64,000 nt of DNA from Strobilurus pachycystidiatus (lineage: Eukaryota; Basidiomycota; Agaricomycetes; Agaricales; Physalacriaceae): contig JAHLMK010000020.1 of assembly GCA_019915135.1 (NCBI GenBank), positions 682,001 through 746,000 on the forward strand, given 5' to 3'. Positions 33,801 to 44,225 of this stretch are shown in pieces. Each line of letters opens with the position of its first letter. Position 1 is the first letter of the stretch. Position numbers and translations under genes: made by a program. The notes under the pieces were generated by a model. It saw nothing but the letters and a program-made list of their open reading frames with translations, was not told where the DNA came from and ran no database searches.

Positions 33801-36800
33801 GTGAAGGGGCTTTGCTACCTGTGCAAACCCCTCGATGAACCGCCGGTAGAAGTTGGCGAATCCGAGGAAGGATTGGACCTCTTTGACGGTTCTGGGTGTG
33901 GGCCACGCCCTAACACCCTCGACTTTGACGGGATCCATACGGAACTGTCCGTTCCCCACAATCAGTCCCAAGTACTCCACTTCTGATTTCTCGAAATCGC
34001 ATTTGGATCCTTGTACGCTGAGATTGTTGTCTTGAAGGATGCGTAGGACCTCCCTCATAACCTGTCGATGTTCATCGATGCCCTCGGTGAACACCAGGAT
34101 GTCGTCCATGTATACGATCACCTTGCCGCGCAAGATCAAATCGTGGAACAGGTCGTTCATCATGGTCTGGAATGTCGCCGGACTATTCGTTAGTCCAAAG
34201 AACATGACTAGAGGCTCAAAGAGTCCTCGGTTGGTGATGAAAGCGGCTTTATGTTTGTCGCCTTCGACGATGCGGACATTGTTGTATCCCCACCGAACGT
34301 CCAGTTTAGAAAACAGCTTCGCGTTTCGTAGTTTGTGAAGGACGTCGGAGAGGAGGGGAAGGGGGTACGAGTTCTTCACCGTCATGGTATTGAGCTGGCG
34401 ATAGTCTTGGATGGGGCGGAGGCGCCCGTCTTTCTTCTTGACGAAGAAGAATGGAGAGGCGTAGGGGGATTTGGAGACGCGGATTCTCCCTGACTGGAGG
34501 TGCTCTTCGATGAACTTGTCGAGTTCCACTTGTTCGGAGGGGGCGAGGGGGTATATCTTCCCCTTGAACTCCGTTGCGTCGGGTTTAAGTTCGATAGCGT
34601 GGTCCCACTTCCTACGCTCCGGCAACCGATCGAACTCGGTTTTCTCGAACACCCGTCGGAATTCCTCTAAATATTGCGGGGGAACGAGTTCTTCTAAGGG
34701 CGCCTCGCCCTTAGCTTTGGCTTGGTCCCCCGCTAACTGGGTCGATTTAGTGGCGAAAGCGCGGATTCGTTCTGCGTCGAGCTCTCTTTGCTCGTACCGA
34801 TTCTGCGGGACGTCCCACATCTTCACGACTAGAATTCGATCCCCCTCCTCGAGATCTTCTTCATCTTCTTCTCGCCATACGCGGCGAGCCTGGCGTCGTT
34901 GACACTCTGGCGGACACCTCGTGAACGCCAGGGTTCCCTTGACCCAGTCGACCTCGGGATTATGCTTTTTCAGCCATTCGTATCCCAGGATAATGTCGAC
35001 GTCGCCGGTGTTAGTCACTGCGAATGTGAAAACATCTTCGTGTTCGTTGTCGGTTACGACCCGCAGATCCACGATCTGCTCTATTGGCCCGTTATTATTG
35101 GGGGTTCCGTCGACGTTGGACACAGCGATGGGGCGTGGCAGTCGTTGGGTGTCCATTCCTTCGTTTTCGGCAAAGTCTCGATTGACATAGGCTCCGGTAG
35201 CTCCGGAGTCGATGAGGGCGACCACAGTGAGGGCCTTGCCACTATTCAGGAATTTGAGGGTGATGGGGATTTTCATACAGCGCCCCGGGCGTGTAGATCG
35301 AATCCAACGACGAGGTTGCCGGAATTCCTGGATAGCTGCTTGGGCGTGGCGGGAGTCCAGGCCCAAGATGTCCTGGACCGCCTCCTGGGTGACCTCGGAC
35401 TCCCTATCGGTCCGAGCGTATTTCCGGAGTACTTTGAGAGCTTGGCGGGGGTTAACCTGCATTTCGTGCCAGATGAAAGGGAGGGTCCCGCGGACATGTT
35501 TGATGGGTTTGATCCGCGAACTTCCCTTTTTGGCTATTTTGTTCTTTCTTTCACGCGAGGGTTTTGGTTCGTCGAAGTCCATGGGATCGGATTGTTCGTT
35601 ACTACTGTCACTGGCTTCAACAAGTAGACTACTGAATCGATTGGTCCATGGACCCGAGGAAGGGGGACTGGAAGACTCGCTCTTCACTCCAGTCCCGCGC
35701 CAAAACCCTGCTCCTGCAGCGTCTGAGCGAGATCCTCTCGTTCTTCGTTGCTAAGACCTTCTACGAGTCCCTTGACGGACTCGCGTCTCTCCGTGCAATT
35801 CCTCGCGAAGTGCCCGGATTTCCCGCAGTTGTAGCATTTTAACGAGGCCGCGCCTCGCGTTCTGTCAATGCTCATGGGTTCGCCTTTTCCTCCGTAGGTG
35901 ATTCCGGTGACTGGGGGATTGTTGATTACTGTCGTAGTACTAGGACGCGGGAAGTTTTTGGAAACGAAGGGGGCAGGGTTCTTGTATCCCTGGGTGGGGG
36001 CCGTGCCTCGATTAGCGTCGAATCGAGTGGCGAACTTCTTGTACGCATCGTAGGTCTCGGGGATATTCTCCATTTCGGTGATGCGTTCAACCAGAGAGGA
36101 GTCCAGCTGGTGGCGTAGAAGGGAGATGAGGGCATCGTCGTTGAAACCTGTGTCGGCTTTGTACTCTTCGAAGTCGATGAAGAAGGACTGGGCGTCCTGT
36201 CCTTTCTTCTGTTTCAATTTCTTGATTTCCTCCTGGGCGATTGTCTTCGAGTTGGTCCCTCCGAAGGCTCTTTTCAAGGCGTCCTTGAAGTCCGTATAAG
36301 TCAGGTATGGCTCCTCTCCTTTCTCGTAGAGGGCGGTCTGCGTGCTGGCCCATTTGATAACGGCGGGCCCCTCAGTCATGTACGATAGCGCGGCGAACAC
36401 TCTGTTGCGCACGGTCTCGTAGGCTCGAGGTTCGGAGGCGAAGAGGATGTGGAGTTGGGAGAAGAACGGCTCAATGCCGTCCGACTTCCCGCTAAACTTG
36501 GCCGGGGTCCCGAAGCGCGCCTTGGATGCGCGATGTTGCGCGGCTTGCGCTTGTGCTTGGGACGCGGCCAGCTGGACGCTGCTGAGCTCGACGATACGCT
36601 GAAGAAGCTGAGCGTGGAGGTTCGCCACCTCGTGGCTCCTGTTGATTTCGTCCTGCGCGATGGTGGTGATGCGCTGGTTCAGATTGTCGAGGGCCGTCCC
36701 TATGCCACTGAACATGCTATGCAGCTCTCTCTGCTCGTTGGTGGGCTCGGTGGCCGGGGTCATGGGGGCGTCTTCAGTGCTCATAGTCGTTGGGTCGTCG

Positions 36801-37460
36801 AAAGGGGAGAGAACCGTATTGTCAGCGTCGGGCCTATTTGTCTATAGCGAGGGCGCACGAGGCAACGACTGGAGAGCGGTGTAAGAGGTGGTGTATTGAA
36901 TCCCGGGGGAAAGACAACGGTTCTCTGAAGAACTACTCTACTGACTACTGACTCTTTTATACAGTTCCTGACGCCCGACGCCCGATGGGCGCGGGTGCGC
37001 CCCTCTGACTCATTCCCGAGTCATCGCACGAGTCATCGCGCCATCCCGCCCGTGATTGGTCGGGAGCGCGCCCTATCCCGCCCGATCCCGCTCTCCCGTC
37101 GGCCGAGCTCCGCCACCATGTGCTACCGTCGGACGGCCGTCGGATAGATCCCGACGATGGGCGCGATACCGTGGCTCCCGCCCGCGCAGGCGTCGTCTTC
37201 GATCGGCTAGGCGTCTGTGGCGCAGTCAAGTCATGACAGTAGCCCACTCACGCCGTTAGATTGTGCTCAAATCGTTCGGCCTCTGCCTTGCGCTTTCGAT
37301 AGCGGTCGCGGTCGCGAAGTCGGCGCTTGTGAGTTTCCTTGTTCCTGTATTGAGTCAGTAAGTTGCCCAAGTGAGAGTGCTTTGCCTTGCCGTACCTTTC
37401 ACTCCATCTCGTGCTGGCAGCAGCCTGAGCTTGTCGCCGCTGGGAGTCTGTTGACGGCAT
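30900..37460 (-). CDS. Small basic cargo protein of B, intron interrupted by a Gypsy element
   Basis: The model is complement(30900..31215, 37252..37344, 37396..37460), 157 aa, ATG at 37460. Residues 15-45 are basic with bZIP-like spacing (STRWSERNKETHKRRLRDRD, RKRKAEAERFEHN). The rest is helical (ARIHRAHLDLQRLIKTRTLT, LLNDNASDMLNKLEDGY). The second intron starts GTGAGTGGGC and ends TTCCTCAG, and contains the whole Gypsy element at 31254-37238 with its GTAGC duplication. Without it the intron would be about 50 nt. Whether the enlarged intron is still spliced is unknown. It has the same plan as the gene at 17705-18367. Confidence 0.65.
31254..31672 (-). repeat. 3' LTR of the second Gypsy
   Basis: On the plus strand it starts TGTCAGCGTCGGG and ends AAGTCATGACA. 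The pol reading frame runs about 280 bp into it before stopping at 31391. Confidence 0.92.
31391..33325 (-). CDS. Integrase and chromodomain part of pol (second Gypsy)
   Basis: Zinc-binding HHCC region (RQHHDTAIAGHPG, then CNGCLDCQRTKSS), catalytic core with VVVDRFTKMARFMP, ISDRGGQF and the Glu region in STKKSPFQLMYG, a GPFKV segment, and a chromodomain (WEVEKIVGHKKFRGRTQYLL, then YPLEENAWTYE). It belongs to the same polyprotein as the upstream frame but is shifted by one base near 33354, at the linker after RNase H. The frame ends inside the 3' LTR, so part of its C-terminus is LTR-encoded. Confidence 0.9.
   Translation of the reverse strand: MSRRQGHERGADDNRDTILLKKEYLSRIFATPISIDDYNHIRAMDEVTIATKGNDFMDRIIAAKDEWEEKVKKMIGKTVEDKGGYLTKEGLLYVPANRTLRQRIMRQHHDTAIAGHPGRFRTTELVLRNYWWPGLYADVARYCNGCLDCQRTKSSRQLKVGQLQPNEIPSAPWQHISVDLIVELPESLGYDSIMVVVDRFTKMARFMPTTTHITGEGAARLFQDHVWKDFGFPISVISDRGGQFVGQFTTALYQGLGVKQRASTAYHPQTDGQTERINQELEQYLRVFTNHQQNDWASWLSQAEFSYNDKASSSTKKSPFQLMYGINPLRGTEPRTATRNESADEFVTRLDRAREEARAALTAAAATMKRFYDEKRRPDPDYKVGDKVLLETTNLKIDRPSMKLADKRYGPFKVLKKIGKASYRIQLPASFKIHNVFNTVYLRPYIEGLPHQTYTRPDPVIVDDEEQWEVEKIVGHKKFRGRTQYLLKWKGYPLEENAWTYEADIQAPALLRAYKKSEGIVADVLPAGSQSRSQRRAKIRAMGTCALKRGYCHDLTAPQTPSRSKTTPARAGATVSRPSSGSIRRPSDGSTWWRSLAYGRAGSGGIGRAPDQSRAGWRDDSCDDSGMSQRGAPAPIGRRASGTV
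33303..35687 (-). CDS. Protease, reverse transcriptase and RNase H part of pol (second Gypsy)
   Basis: Aspartic protease with LIDSGATGAYVN (residue about 160) and ILGYEWLKKHNP, reverse transcriptase with FFFVKKKDGRLRPIQDYR and VIVYMDDILVF, and RNase H with RIEVDASEFATGGVLSQEQD and LTDHKNLEVF. The frame overlaps the gag stop by four bases, fitting a shift for pol expression. It stops early because CCCGGGGGGC has six G where five would keep the LLSRRQ continuation in frame. Confidence 0.92.
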   Translation of the reverse strand: MKSESSSPPSSGPWTNRFSSLLVEASDSSNEQSDPMDFDEPKPSRERKNKIAKKGSSRIKPIKHVRGTLPFIWHEMQVNPRQALKVLRKYARTDRESEVTQEAVQDILGLDSRHAQAAIQEFRQPRRWIRSTRPGRCMKIPITLKFLNSGKALTVVALIDSGATGAYVNRDFAENEGMDTQRLPRPIAVSNVDGTPNNNGPIEQIVDLRVVTDNEHEDVFTFAVTNTGDVDIILGYEWLKKHNPEVDWVKGTLAFTRCPPECQRRQARRVWREEDEEDLEEGDRILVVKMWDVPQNRYEQRELDAERIRAFATKSTQLAGDQAKAKGEAPLEELVPPQYLEEFRRVFEKTEFDRLPERRKWDHAIELKPDATEFKGKIYPLAPSEQVELDKFIEEHLQSGRIRVSKSPYASPFFFVKKKDGRLRPIQDYRQLNTMTVKNSYPLPLLSDVLHKLRNAKLFSKLDVRWGYNNVRIVEGDKHKAAFITNRGLFEPLVMFFGLTNSPATFQTMMNDLFHDLILRGKVIVYMDDILVFTEGIDEHRQVMREVLRILQDNNLSVQGSKCDFEKSEVEYLGLIVGNGQFRMDPVKVEGVRAWPTPRTVKEVQSFLGFANFYRRFIEGFAQVAKPLHSLSKKDIPWRWGDAEEEAFADLKERITSEPILHFPTQTGRYRIEVDASEFATGGVLSQEQDGKTVPIAFMSKSLSPAEQNYDIHDKEMLAIMRALADWRHYVLGAPEPTLILTDHKNLEVFMQAKKLNRRQARWSLDLAEYNFTLVHRPGGAEQKGRSLVETTRT
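35684..36784 (-). CDS. Gag (second Gypsy), 366 aa
   Basis: It forms the retroelement particle and binds its RNA. The ATG at 36784 comes 35 bp after the 5' LTR. A coiled N-terminus (NLNQRITTIAQDE) precedes the capsid-like region (ARFGTPAKFSGKSDGIEPFF, then FKDALKRAFGG) and one CCHC knuckle, CYNCGKSGHFARNC, near residue 325. It is intact in length and motifs. Confidence 0.92.
   Translation of the reverse strand: MSTEDAPMTPATEPTNEQRELHSMFSGIGTALDNLNQRITTIAQDEINRSHEVANLHAQLLQRIVELSSVQLAASQAQAQAAQHRASKARFGTPAKFSGKSDGIEPFFSQLHILFASEPRAYETVRNRVFAALSYMTEGPAVIKWASTQTALYEKGEEPYLTYTDFKDALKRAFGGTNSKTIAQEEIKKLKQKKGQDAQSFFIDFEEYKADTGFNDDALISLLRHQLDSSLVERITEMENIPETYDAYKKFATRFDANRGTAPTQGYKNPAPFVSKNFPRPSTTTVINNPPVTGITYGGKGEPMSIDRTRGAASLKCYNCGKSGHFARNCTERRESVKGLVEGLSNEEREDLAQTLQEQGFGAGLE
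36820..37238 (-). repeat. 5' LTR of the second Gypsy
   Basis: 419 bp, near-identical to 31254-31672, and followed on the plus strand by GTAGC. It contains a direct GACGCCCGACGCCC repeat near 36969 in common with the other LTR. Confidence 0.92.
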
Positions 37461-37917
37461 GAAACCAAACTGTCTTGGGTGGCTATGCCCATTATCATGC
37501 CCTCGGCAATTTCCATGAGAGCAGTTTTCTTACGATGCGCATGCAACAACTCACTGATTCGGGCACTGGTGCACCTCGGATGGCGAGCCGAATACTTGTA
37601 ATCACTCGTGCTGGAACATTGCTCAAAATGACCAAAACGTCAAAAATTGGGAGGGAGTAGGTACTCGCACCGGAGCACTTGCTAGCTTTGGCCCTTGGTT
37701 GATTATCGACATGGATGTTGCAACCCAAGTGAAGCGGCGAAACTGTTTGGATCCTCTTGACGTCAAGGCTACAGTTCCCTGAGCTTCACAAACTCTCTAC
37801 TTGCCTTGGTTTGGGTGGACAAGTAAATGAGTTTATGAGCCGTATATTTTGTAGGGACGGTCGGCAACTAAATCGGGAAACACCGAGTCGGGAAAGACCA
37901 GATTGAGACTCGGGAAA
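37461..37917. other. Spacer before the 850-bp-LTR element
   Basis: No supported gene. GCAGTTTTCTTACGATG at about 37521 recurs at about 42405, on the other side of the LTR element. This hints at an older repeat split by it. Confidence 0.4.
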
Positions 37918-38767
37918 TGTCATGATGTGGCCTCGCCATAGATCAAGGTCCTCCACTTTGGTCACACTTAGGCGTCCTGATACTACGGCTACACGAACCA
38001 GCGCCACACCGGAAGATGCCGAGAAATATACCAAGGGGTTGAGAGTTCGATCCCTTATGGCGACAGAACCGGGATCTTGAAGTCCCGCCCTTGTCGGGCT
38101 TCCCGCCATCCCGGTTACACTTTGGAGCAAGCGCACATGGTGTCGGATACCTCGGGAATATACTTAGGCCGCGTGAGTCAGGCGGGAGTCGGTACCCGAC
38201 CAAACCCGCCTTCCCGACCAATGGGCGGTCATCGATCTGACGGGCGGTCATCGGGACGTCGGGATCTCCGTCATCCGCAGCGTCGGACCACTCCCGACGC
38301 ATCGGGAGTATGTGGTAGAAGCTTCGAGAAGAGGAACGATGAGCAAGCATGGGATTAGTATAAATACAGAGACAACGCTGTACTAGCTACTCAGACTTCG
38401 TCCTTAACCAGTTTTCCCCCATACAACTCCGTTGGGCACTCTGAGCTCTCCGTGGTAGGACTCACCCACATGTCTCCCTTCGATACCTCCGTCAACGTCG
38501 TGGACTCCGACGAGAGAAGGCTCTTCGACGCCACACCTGGGACTAGGTCCGGCGGCGAGCCTTGTACCTTGGGATTAGGTTCCTACGGTATCTCGGTCTC
38601 TGACAAGATGGATGTGCGACTGTCGAGGGACCCTACAACTGGTACAGCACGACCAGTTGAGCACGATAGAAGGATGTACGTGGTACGCTCGCAGGAAAGC
38701 TATGGGTTGACTACAGGGGTAGTCTCTCATGAGCGAGTCCATGTCACGGCGGGACCAGGTCGTAACA
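37918..38767 (+). repeat. 5' LTR, 850 bp
   Basis: Boundaries are fixed by the GGAAA duplication and by the other LTR. A TATAAATA motif at about 38359 probably starts transcription. Confidence 0.88.
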
Positions 38768-39981
38768 ATAGGACGAAGTCTCCATACTGCCCACGTACCA
38801 CTGCATCGGAACCTTCCCCCTCCCCCGGCGTTGGGGTAACGCCTCCAATCACCACAGCCTCCGACACTCTCCCCCCCCCTTGTACGAGCTCGCAGAACCG
38901 AACATCGAGTACTCTCCCTCCTTAGGGAGTTGACCATCCACATCGCGGAATTCAAACCAACAGTACGATCAGGTCCTACTCAATACCGGAGCCTTCTGGG
39001 CAGAGCTGCATGGGTCATAGACGTGGTCTATAGGTTGCTGGGACTAGAGGAAGACTGGGTTCTTCTTCGGTCTCTGGTGAACGGACATATCCCCATCATG
39101 GCACGATGTATGGAAGTTCTGTGGAGAACCCCCCAACATCTATCTCGACACACGAAAGCGGGATTATGCCTTCTTCAGGCAAGATATCTACGAGGGCCAC
39201 TACGACGTATACGAACCCCGACATTCTATACCAAGCCACGCCTAGATCTCACGGTGTTCTACCACCCCCCTTCCCTCACCCTAGACGCCTGGGCCGTGCA
39301 CCTATACAGCGCAGAACAAACTTGCAACACCCCGCACCACCTACGTCTCCTATACGGAGTGGAAATCGGGAGATCCACGAACCCCGCCCAACCTTTGGAT
39401 CAAGGACTCACCCTCTTTCAACATCCCGTACTCTATTCCGACAACGGAGAACCTTTCCGCACGAACCAGGAATAAAAACACCCAGACGACACAATGGATC
39501 TCCTCGTGGAGGAGAGTCCTGACATGAAACGGAAACTAGCAGTGGAAAAACCGAGAAAATAGATTTCGAGCCAGAAAATTCGGATCCACCGATCGAAGCA
39601 AACGACCACCTTCGCCAAATAGCAAAAGCTCCACACTATAAAACGCTACGCCACCTTCCGACAAGGGCGAGCATCCATCACCCATCAGCATGCCCGCAGG
39701 AACACCGCCGAAACGAGCACTCGCATCATCCGGACGCCTGATCCTAAAGGATAAGTCAGACGACAGAATATCTCCGGGAACGATCGACCATGACGCAAAT
39801 CAGGAACATCATCCGTCGCCACTAGTACGTGTTTGTTAAAACACACGCGACGCGTTGAACACAGCAAAACGACGCGGCCAAAAAATCAGATTTGGGGGTA
39901 TCACAAAACAAAGGTGGTATACATCCCCACACGAACCACGGGAAATAAAAAAAAAAATCCAAGAAAGGATCCGTCAACACC

Positions 39982-40741
39982 CTATCGAATGAAGTCCATC
40001 ACCCCGAGCCACCACTCCTCGGTCACCTCCTCCCACTCGCTCGCCATCCCCGCCTCGGACAGACCTTCCGTCTTCGCCCTCTCCTCCCACTGATCCCTTT
40101 CCTCCCCATCCGTCGACGCCCAGAACGCCGTCACGATGTCCCTACGGGACACGTACCGCCAGAAATGTCGAAGTGGGAAGTGGAAATCGACATTCCCTCG
40201 AATGATGACGGCAGGAGGGAGTTCCTCGGCCACTGATTCCACTGCGTCAGGCGAACGAGAAAAGAAATAAAAAGAGATGGACGCACCAGGAGGCAACAGG
40301 AGTGCCCAGGCACATACGGCCAACGCGCAGGAAGTTTCACTGCCCTGGGACGGAACGAGCGAAAGACGTCGCCACGCCGGCGGAGGAAGGAACTCGACGT
40401 CCTTCACGAGAACGAGTGCGGCGCGCAGAAGAGTAAACTAAAAAGGAAAACGCACCCACGACCCCCGACGTCCAGTCAAACAGTCCCGGCGCGGAATAGA
40501 CCAACAAACTTACCAAGGCCAGCCACTCCGACGACGACAAGGGCTCTAGTCCGAACGAATTATTATTCGTCAACCCATCGTCAACGGCGACGATACATCG
40601 TATCCACTCCTCCAGAACGAGGCCCGAGATTCGCGCAGGGCGCGCGTTGATGCGAAAGCCGCGATGATTGACAACCAGGACGGCGTCAGACGGCGCGGCT
40701 GTCGAACGACGCGTGATCAGAGCAAGCAGGGAGGTGGGCAT
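39982..40741 (-). CDS. Intron-containing gene antisense inside the LTR element, 212 aa
   Basis: The model is complement(39982..40241, 40287..40437, 40514..40741), ATG at 40741. Both introns (76 and 45 nt) are GT..AG and keep the frame; the total is a multiple of three. Mid-protein segments are hydrophobic (CALAVCAWALLLPPG) and the C-terminus is acidic and helical (WEERAKTEGLSEAG, WEEVTEEWWLGVMDF). I do not recognise the family. Introns on the strand opposite to the element mean it can survive passage through the element's RNA, unlike a sense gene. Confidence 0.6.
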
Positions 40742-41476
40742 CGTTGCGGGGCGTAGGAGAACGGTTCTGGGGACCTTCTCCAGGGTGGCGCCATTATAAC
40801 TGCGCGCGCAAGCGCTCGTTCCCGCACCCAATCTCTGGGACTTCTGGGATATCAGCAATAGGCTTTCAAGAAGCGCACCTGGGTCCAGAGAATAGACTCA
40901 CTTGAATGATTCTGCAGATCATTCCGCGAGACCCTGGGATCTGTACCTCAGATGGATATCTGAGGGTGCAGATATGGGGGCTTGAGCACTCAGATGGGGG
41001 TTTGGACTCGCAGGGAGTCCTGACTGCCCGGAGAAGGCACGACCACGGTACCGAGCGCGTGGCGCGGGTACTGTTCAGAGCTCGGGGAGCTCGAACGATG
41101 AAATCATGACCGATGCCGGCGGCAATGAAAAAATCGATTTCTGTACGATCAGAGGCGCATTCTCGGGGACATCTCAGGACGAGTATCGAAAATATACGCC
41201 ACACAAAATCGATCACGTGACCCGGACAACAAAAAATCGTCTTTACGATACAAACACTTCTGTCTATTCAGAATTCTCTCCAAACGCGTCTTCATCGAGG
41301 AAAACGCGTCTCGGCCCCCCGTAGCAGGTTCCGAGCCATCACGCCCTCTGTCGCAACTACACTTTGGCTCTAACAAGACTCGGGGAGTCCTGTAGAAAGC
41401 ATCGACGCGACCGTAGGAGCCCATAAAAAGGATCACTCTTTCGTTTCTCGGGACGAGAAACTTAAAAAGGGGATAT

Positions 41477-42326
41477 TGTCATGATGTGGCCTCGCCATAG
41501 ATCAAGGTCCTCCACTTTGGTCACACTTAGGCGTCCTGATACTACGGCTACACGAACCAGCGCCACACCGGAAGATGCCGAGAAATATACCAAGGGGTTG
41601 AGAGTTCGATCCCTTATGGCGACAGAACCGGGATCTTGAAGTCCCGCCCTTGTCGGGCTTCCCGCCATCCCGGTTACACTTTGGAGCAAGCGCACATGGT
41701 GTCGGATACCTCGGGAATATACTTAGGCCGCGTGAGTCAGGCGGGAGTCGGTACCCGACCAAACCCGCCTTCCCGACCAATGGGCGGTCATCGATCTGAC
41801 GGGCGGTCATCGGGACGTCGGGATCTCCGTCATCCGCAGCGTCGGACCACTCCCGACGCATCGGGAGTATGTGGTAGAAGCTTCGAGAAGAGGAACGATG
41901 AGCAAGCATGGGATTAGTATAAATACAGAGACAACGCTGTACTAGCTACTCAGACTTCGTCCTTAACCAGTTTTCCCCCATACAACTCCGTTGGGCACTC
42001 TGAGCTCTCCGTGGTAGGACTCACCCACATGTCTCCCTTCGATACCTCCGTCAACGTCGTGGACTCCGACGAGAGAAGGCTCTTCGACGCCACACCTGGG
42101 ACTAGGTCCGGCGGCGAGCCTTGTACCTTGGGATTAGGTTCCTACGGTATCTCGGTCTCTGACAAGATGGATGTGCGACTGTCGAGGGACCCTACAACTG
42201 GTACAGCACGACCAGTTGAGCACGATAGAAGGATGTACGTGGTACGCTCGCAGGAAAGCTATGGGTTGACTACAGGGGTAGTCTCTCATGAGCGAGTCCA
42301 TGTCACGGCGGGACCAGGTCGTAACA
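41477..42326 (+). repeat. 3' LTR, 850 bp
   Basis: Same ends as the 5' LTR and followed by GGAAA. It begins immediately after GGGGATAT. Confidence 0.88.
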
Positions 42327-43120
42327 GGAAAGACCAAGGGCTAGACCGAAAGCACACCCGAAAACTGCCCGAGAAGGCTTGGCTGGCAAATTCCATAATT
42401 GCAGTTTTCTTACGATGAAAGGACAACGTTCACGCGAAGATAGCCCGCACAGACTTCGGATAGAGTGCCATAAGATGAGGTACGTAGGGGCTCGCATTTT
42501 GACCAAAATAGTTGGAACACCCAAATTTAAGCACGGAGGCAAGGGAGATAGATAGTCCCCTTGCGCAACTGTGCACACAACCGTAGGACCGCATCATCGA
42601 CGCCAAGCGCCGTCTCATCACGCTACGCGCCCAAGTCAACGAGCGATGGTTGATCTTTTAGGACCGTACAGCCCGAGATGTATTCCGCAAAATTTGTACA
42701 ACACTCTGATGATACTGACGAACACTCGAAACAAATCAAAATGACAATATGTAACAAGCACTCGCCAACATCTCCTCAGGCACAATTGACCCCAGTGTTA
42801 CTCAGGACCAGCTCAGGACTCATTTTGTTCTATTTACTGTCTCGTAGCGATTATAAATTCTCAATTTACAGCAACGCAAGGTAAGGGACCACTGATTGTT
42901 ATTCGCATTCGCAGGCATACATCGTTCAACCTCTACAGTACATTTCATACACTAAATCTGGTGGTCATAAATAGAAAAGGCAGGCGGTATGATCCAAGAG
43001 ATTAGCGCAACACCGTGGTGTTGCCTTTGATGCTAATCAGTGACCGAGCCGACGGTTGGGTTGGCCTTGAAGAAATTGATTAGGGCCCACGCAAACGAAA
43101 ATGCATGCACTGACATACCT
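42327..43120. other. Spacer without supported gene
   Basis: Only short frames without domain signals occur here. It would belong to the interior of element B. Confidence 0.4.
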
Positions 43121-43906
43121 TCAGTTGATGATGCCAGCGTTCTGGGCCTGGATGGCCGCCTCGACGGCCGAGATGCCAGCTTGAAGAGACCCCACACGAT
43201 GATACGCGGCGCCACTAACCCCAGTAACGTAGGCACTGGTCCTGCCCCTGACAAACAGAAAGAAGTAAGGATGATGCTCAGCGATTCACAAGAGGGAGGT
43301 GCTTACCAGCCACAAAAGACACCAATCTTTTTGCCCCTTGTAATTGCATAATACGGGGGCTGGGCGTTAGCAAGCGGGCACTCATATTCGAAGCCAACAG
43401 GGACAGTCGTCAAGTTGACAACGGGCGCGGCGGCAGCAACTGTGCTGGGACCAGGGACAGGAGCGACGGCGGACGCGGCAGGGGCGGCGGACGCGGCAGG
43501 GGCGGCGGACGCGGCAGGGGCGGCAGCAGGCGGGGCGGCCGCGGGGGCTGAGGTGCTCGCGGCGCCGATGAGGCCACCGTTGTCGTCTTCATCGTCGTCG
43601 TCGCTGGCCCCGACGTCAGAGGCGGAGGCGGGCCTCGGCCATCCCGCAGCATACGCCGATCCAGGAGGACCAGTCATTTGCGCGAAGATGATAACGCGGC
43701 CAATGTGCCAGAGGAAGCGACACTGGGGGGCGTCCAGGTTCAAGGTCTGGAGCTTTCGCGCCAGAACTACGCAGGAGTTTGAGACACAGGCGGGAACGCA
43801 GCAGCGGAGGGGACTAACCAATGATCTCGTCAGAGATCTTTACGCCAGAGGCCGAAACAGGCTTGGTCCATTCATCGTCGTGGTGAGCTGCGGTGGTCTG
43901 AGTCAT
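43121..43906 (-). CDS. RNase H1 N-terminal (viroplasmin-like) domain protein of B
   Basis: The model is complement(43121..43247, 43307..43766, 43819..43906), 224 aa, ATG at 43906. An N-terminal helix region is followed by an acidic stretch (GASDDDDEDDNGG) and a long Ala/Pro repeat (PAASAAPAASAAPAASA). The C-terminal domain contains PYYAITRGKKIGVFCGW, joined by splicing to VTGVSGAAYHRVGS and a closing helix. These are the hallmarks of the RNase H1 N-terminal hybrid-binding fold, here without a nuclease domain. It is head-to-head with the HMG-like gene at 44226 (319 bp apart), as in element A. Confidence 0.85.
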
Positions 43907-44225
43907 GGTTGGGGGACGGTGGCAAAGGTTGAAGATGGTGGGGAAGAGAGGGAAAGAATGAAAGGGTGGGAATCAAAGGGAACGAGATGGCGTCGTTTTC
44001 TATGTCCCCGGCAAGGCGTCCTTTAGGTAACGAGACGTGACAGAGACCTGGAGTCGGTCTATCTGTTTGCGTTTCAAGTCGCCGTTGAAGAAGAGACTCG
44101 CACCTGGTAAACGTCGCTCACTGCAGACGCCGTCGAAGTTAGGTAACCACCCTACGAAGCATGTCGGTCTACATAATAAGAGGTCAGTCAAAGTGACATG
44201 GCAGCTAGCAAAAATCGCACCTTTG

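Larger units (their letters stand above)
31254..37238 (-). mobile_element. Full-length Ty3/Gypsy chromovirus
   Basis: Two 419-bp LTRs, GTAGC target duplication (31249-31253 and 37239-37243), gag, pol and chromodomain on the minus strand, and a purine tract (GAAGAGGGGAT) before the 3' LTR. The LTRs differ at about four bases that I found, roughly 99% identity, so the insertion is young. One extra G breaks pol near 33354. The sequence after the 5' LTR is ATACGGTTCTC; I do not recognise the primer tRNA. Confidence 0.93.
37918..42326 (+). mobile_element. Non-autonomous LTR element with 850-bp LTRs and an antisense gene
   Basis: LTRs 37918-38767 and 41477-42326 start TGTCATGATGTGG and end GTCGTAACA. 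GGAAA is duplicated at 37913-37917 and 42327-42331. The purine tract AAAAAGGGGATAT precedes the 3' LTR. No protease, reverse transcriptase or integrase is present in the 2.7-kb interior, so it depends on another element. The two LTRs look identical over the parts I compared. A further diverged, mosaic LTR lies at 53974-55666. Confidence 0.85.

Noticed and set aside
38452..38925. Protein encoded in the 850-bp LTR (also at 42011)
   Set aside because: The frame recurs only because the LTR is duplicated, and it reads on into unrelated sequence in each copy. No motif supports it.
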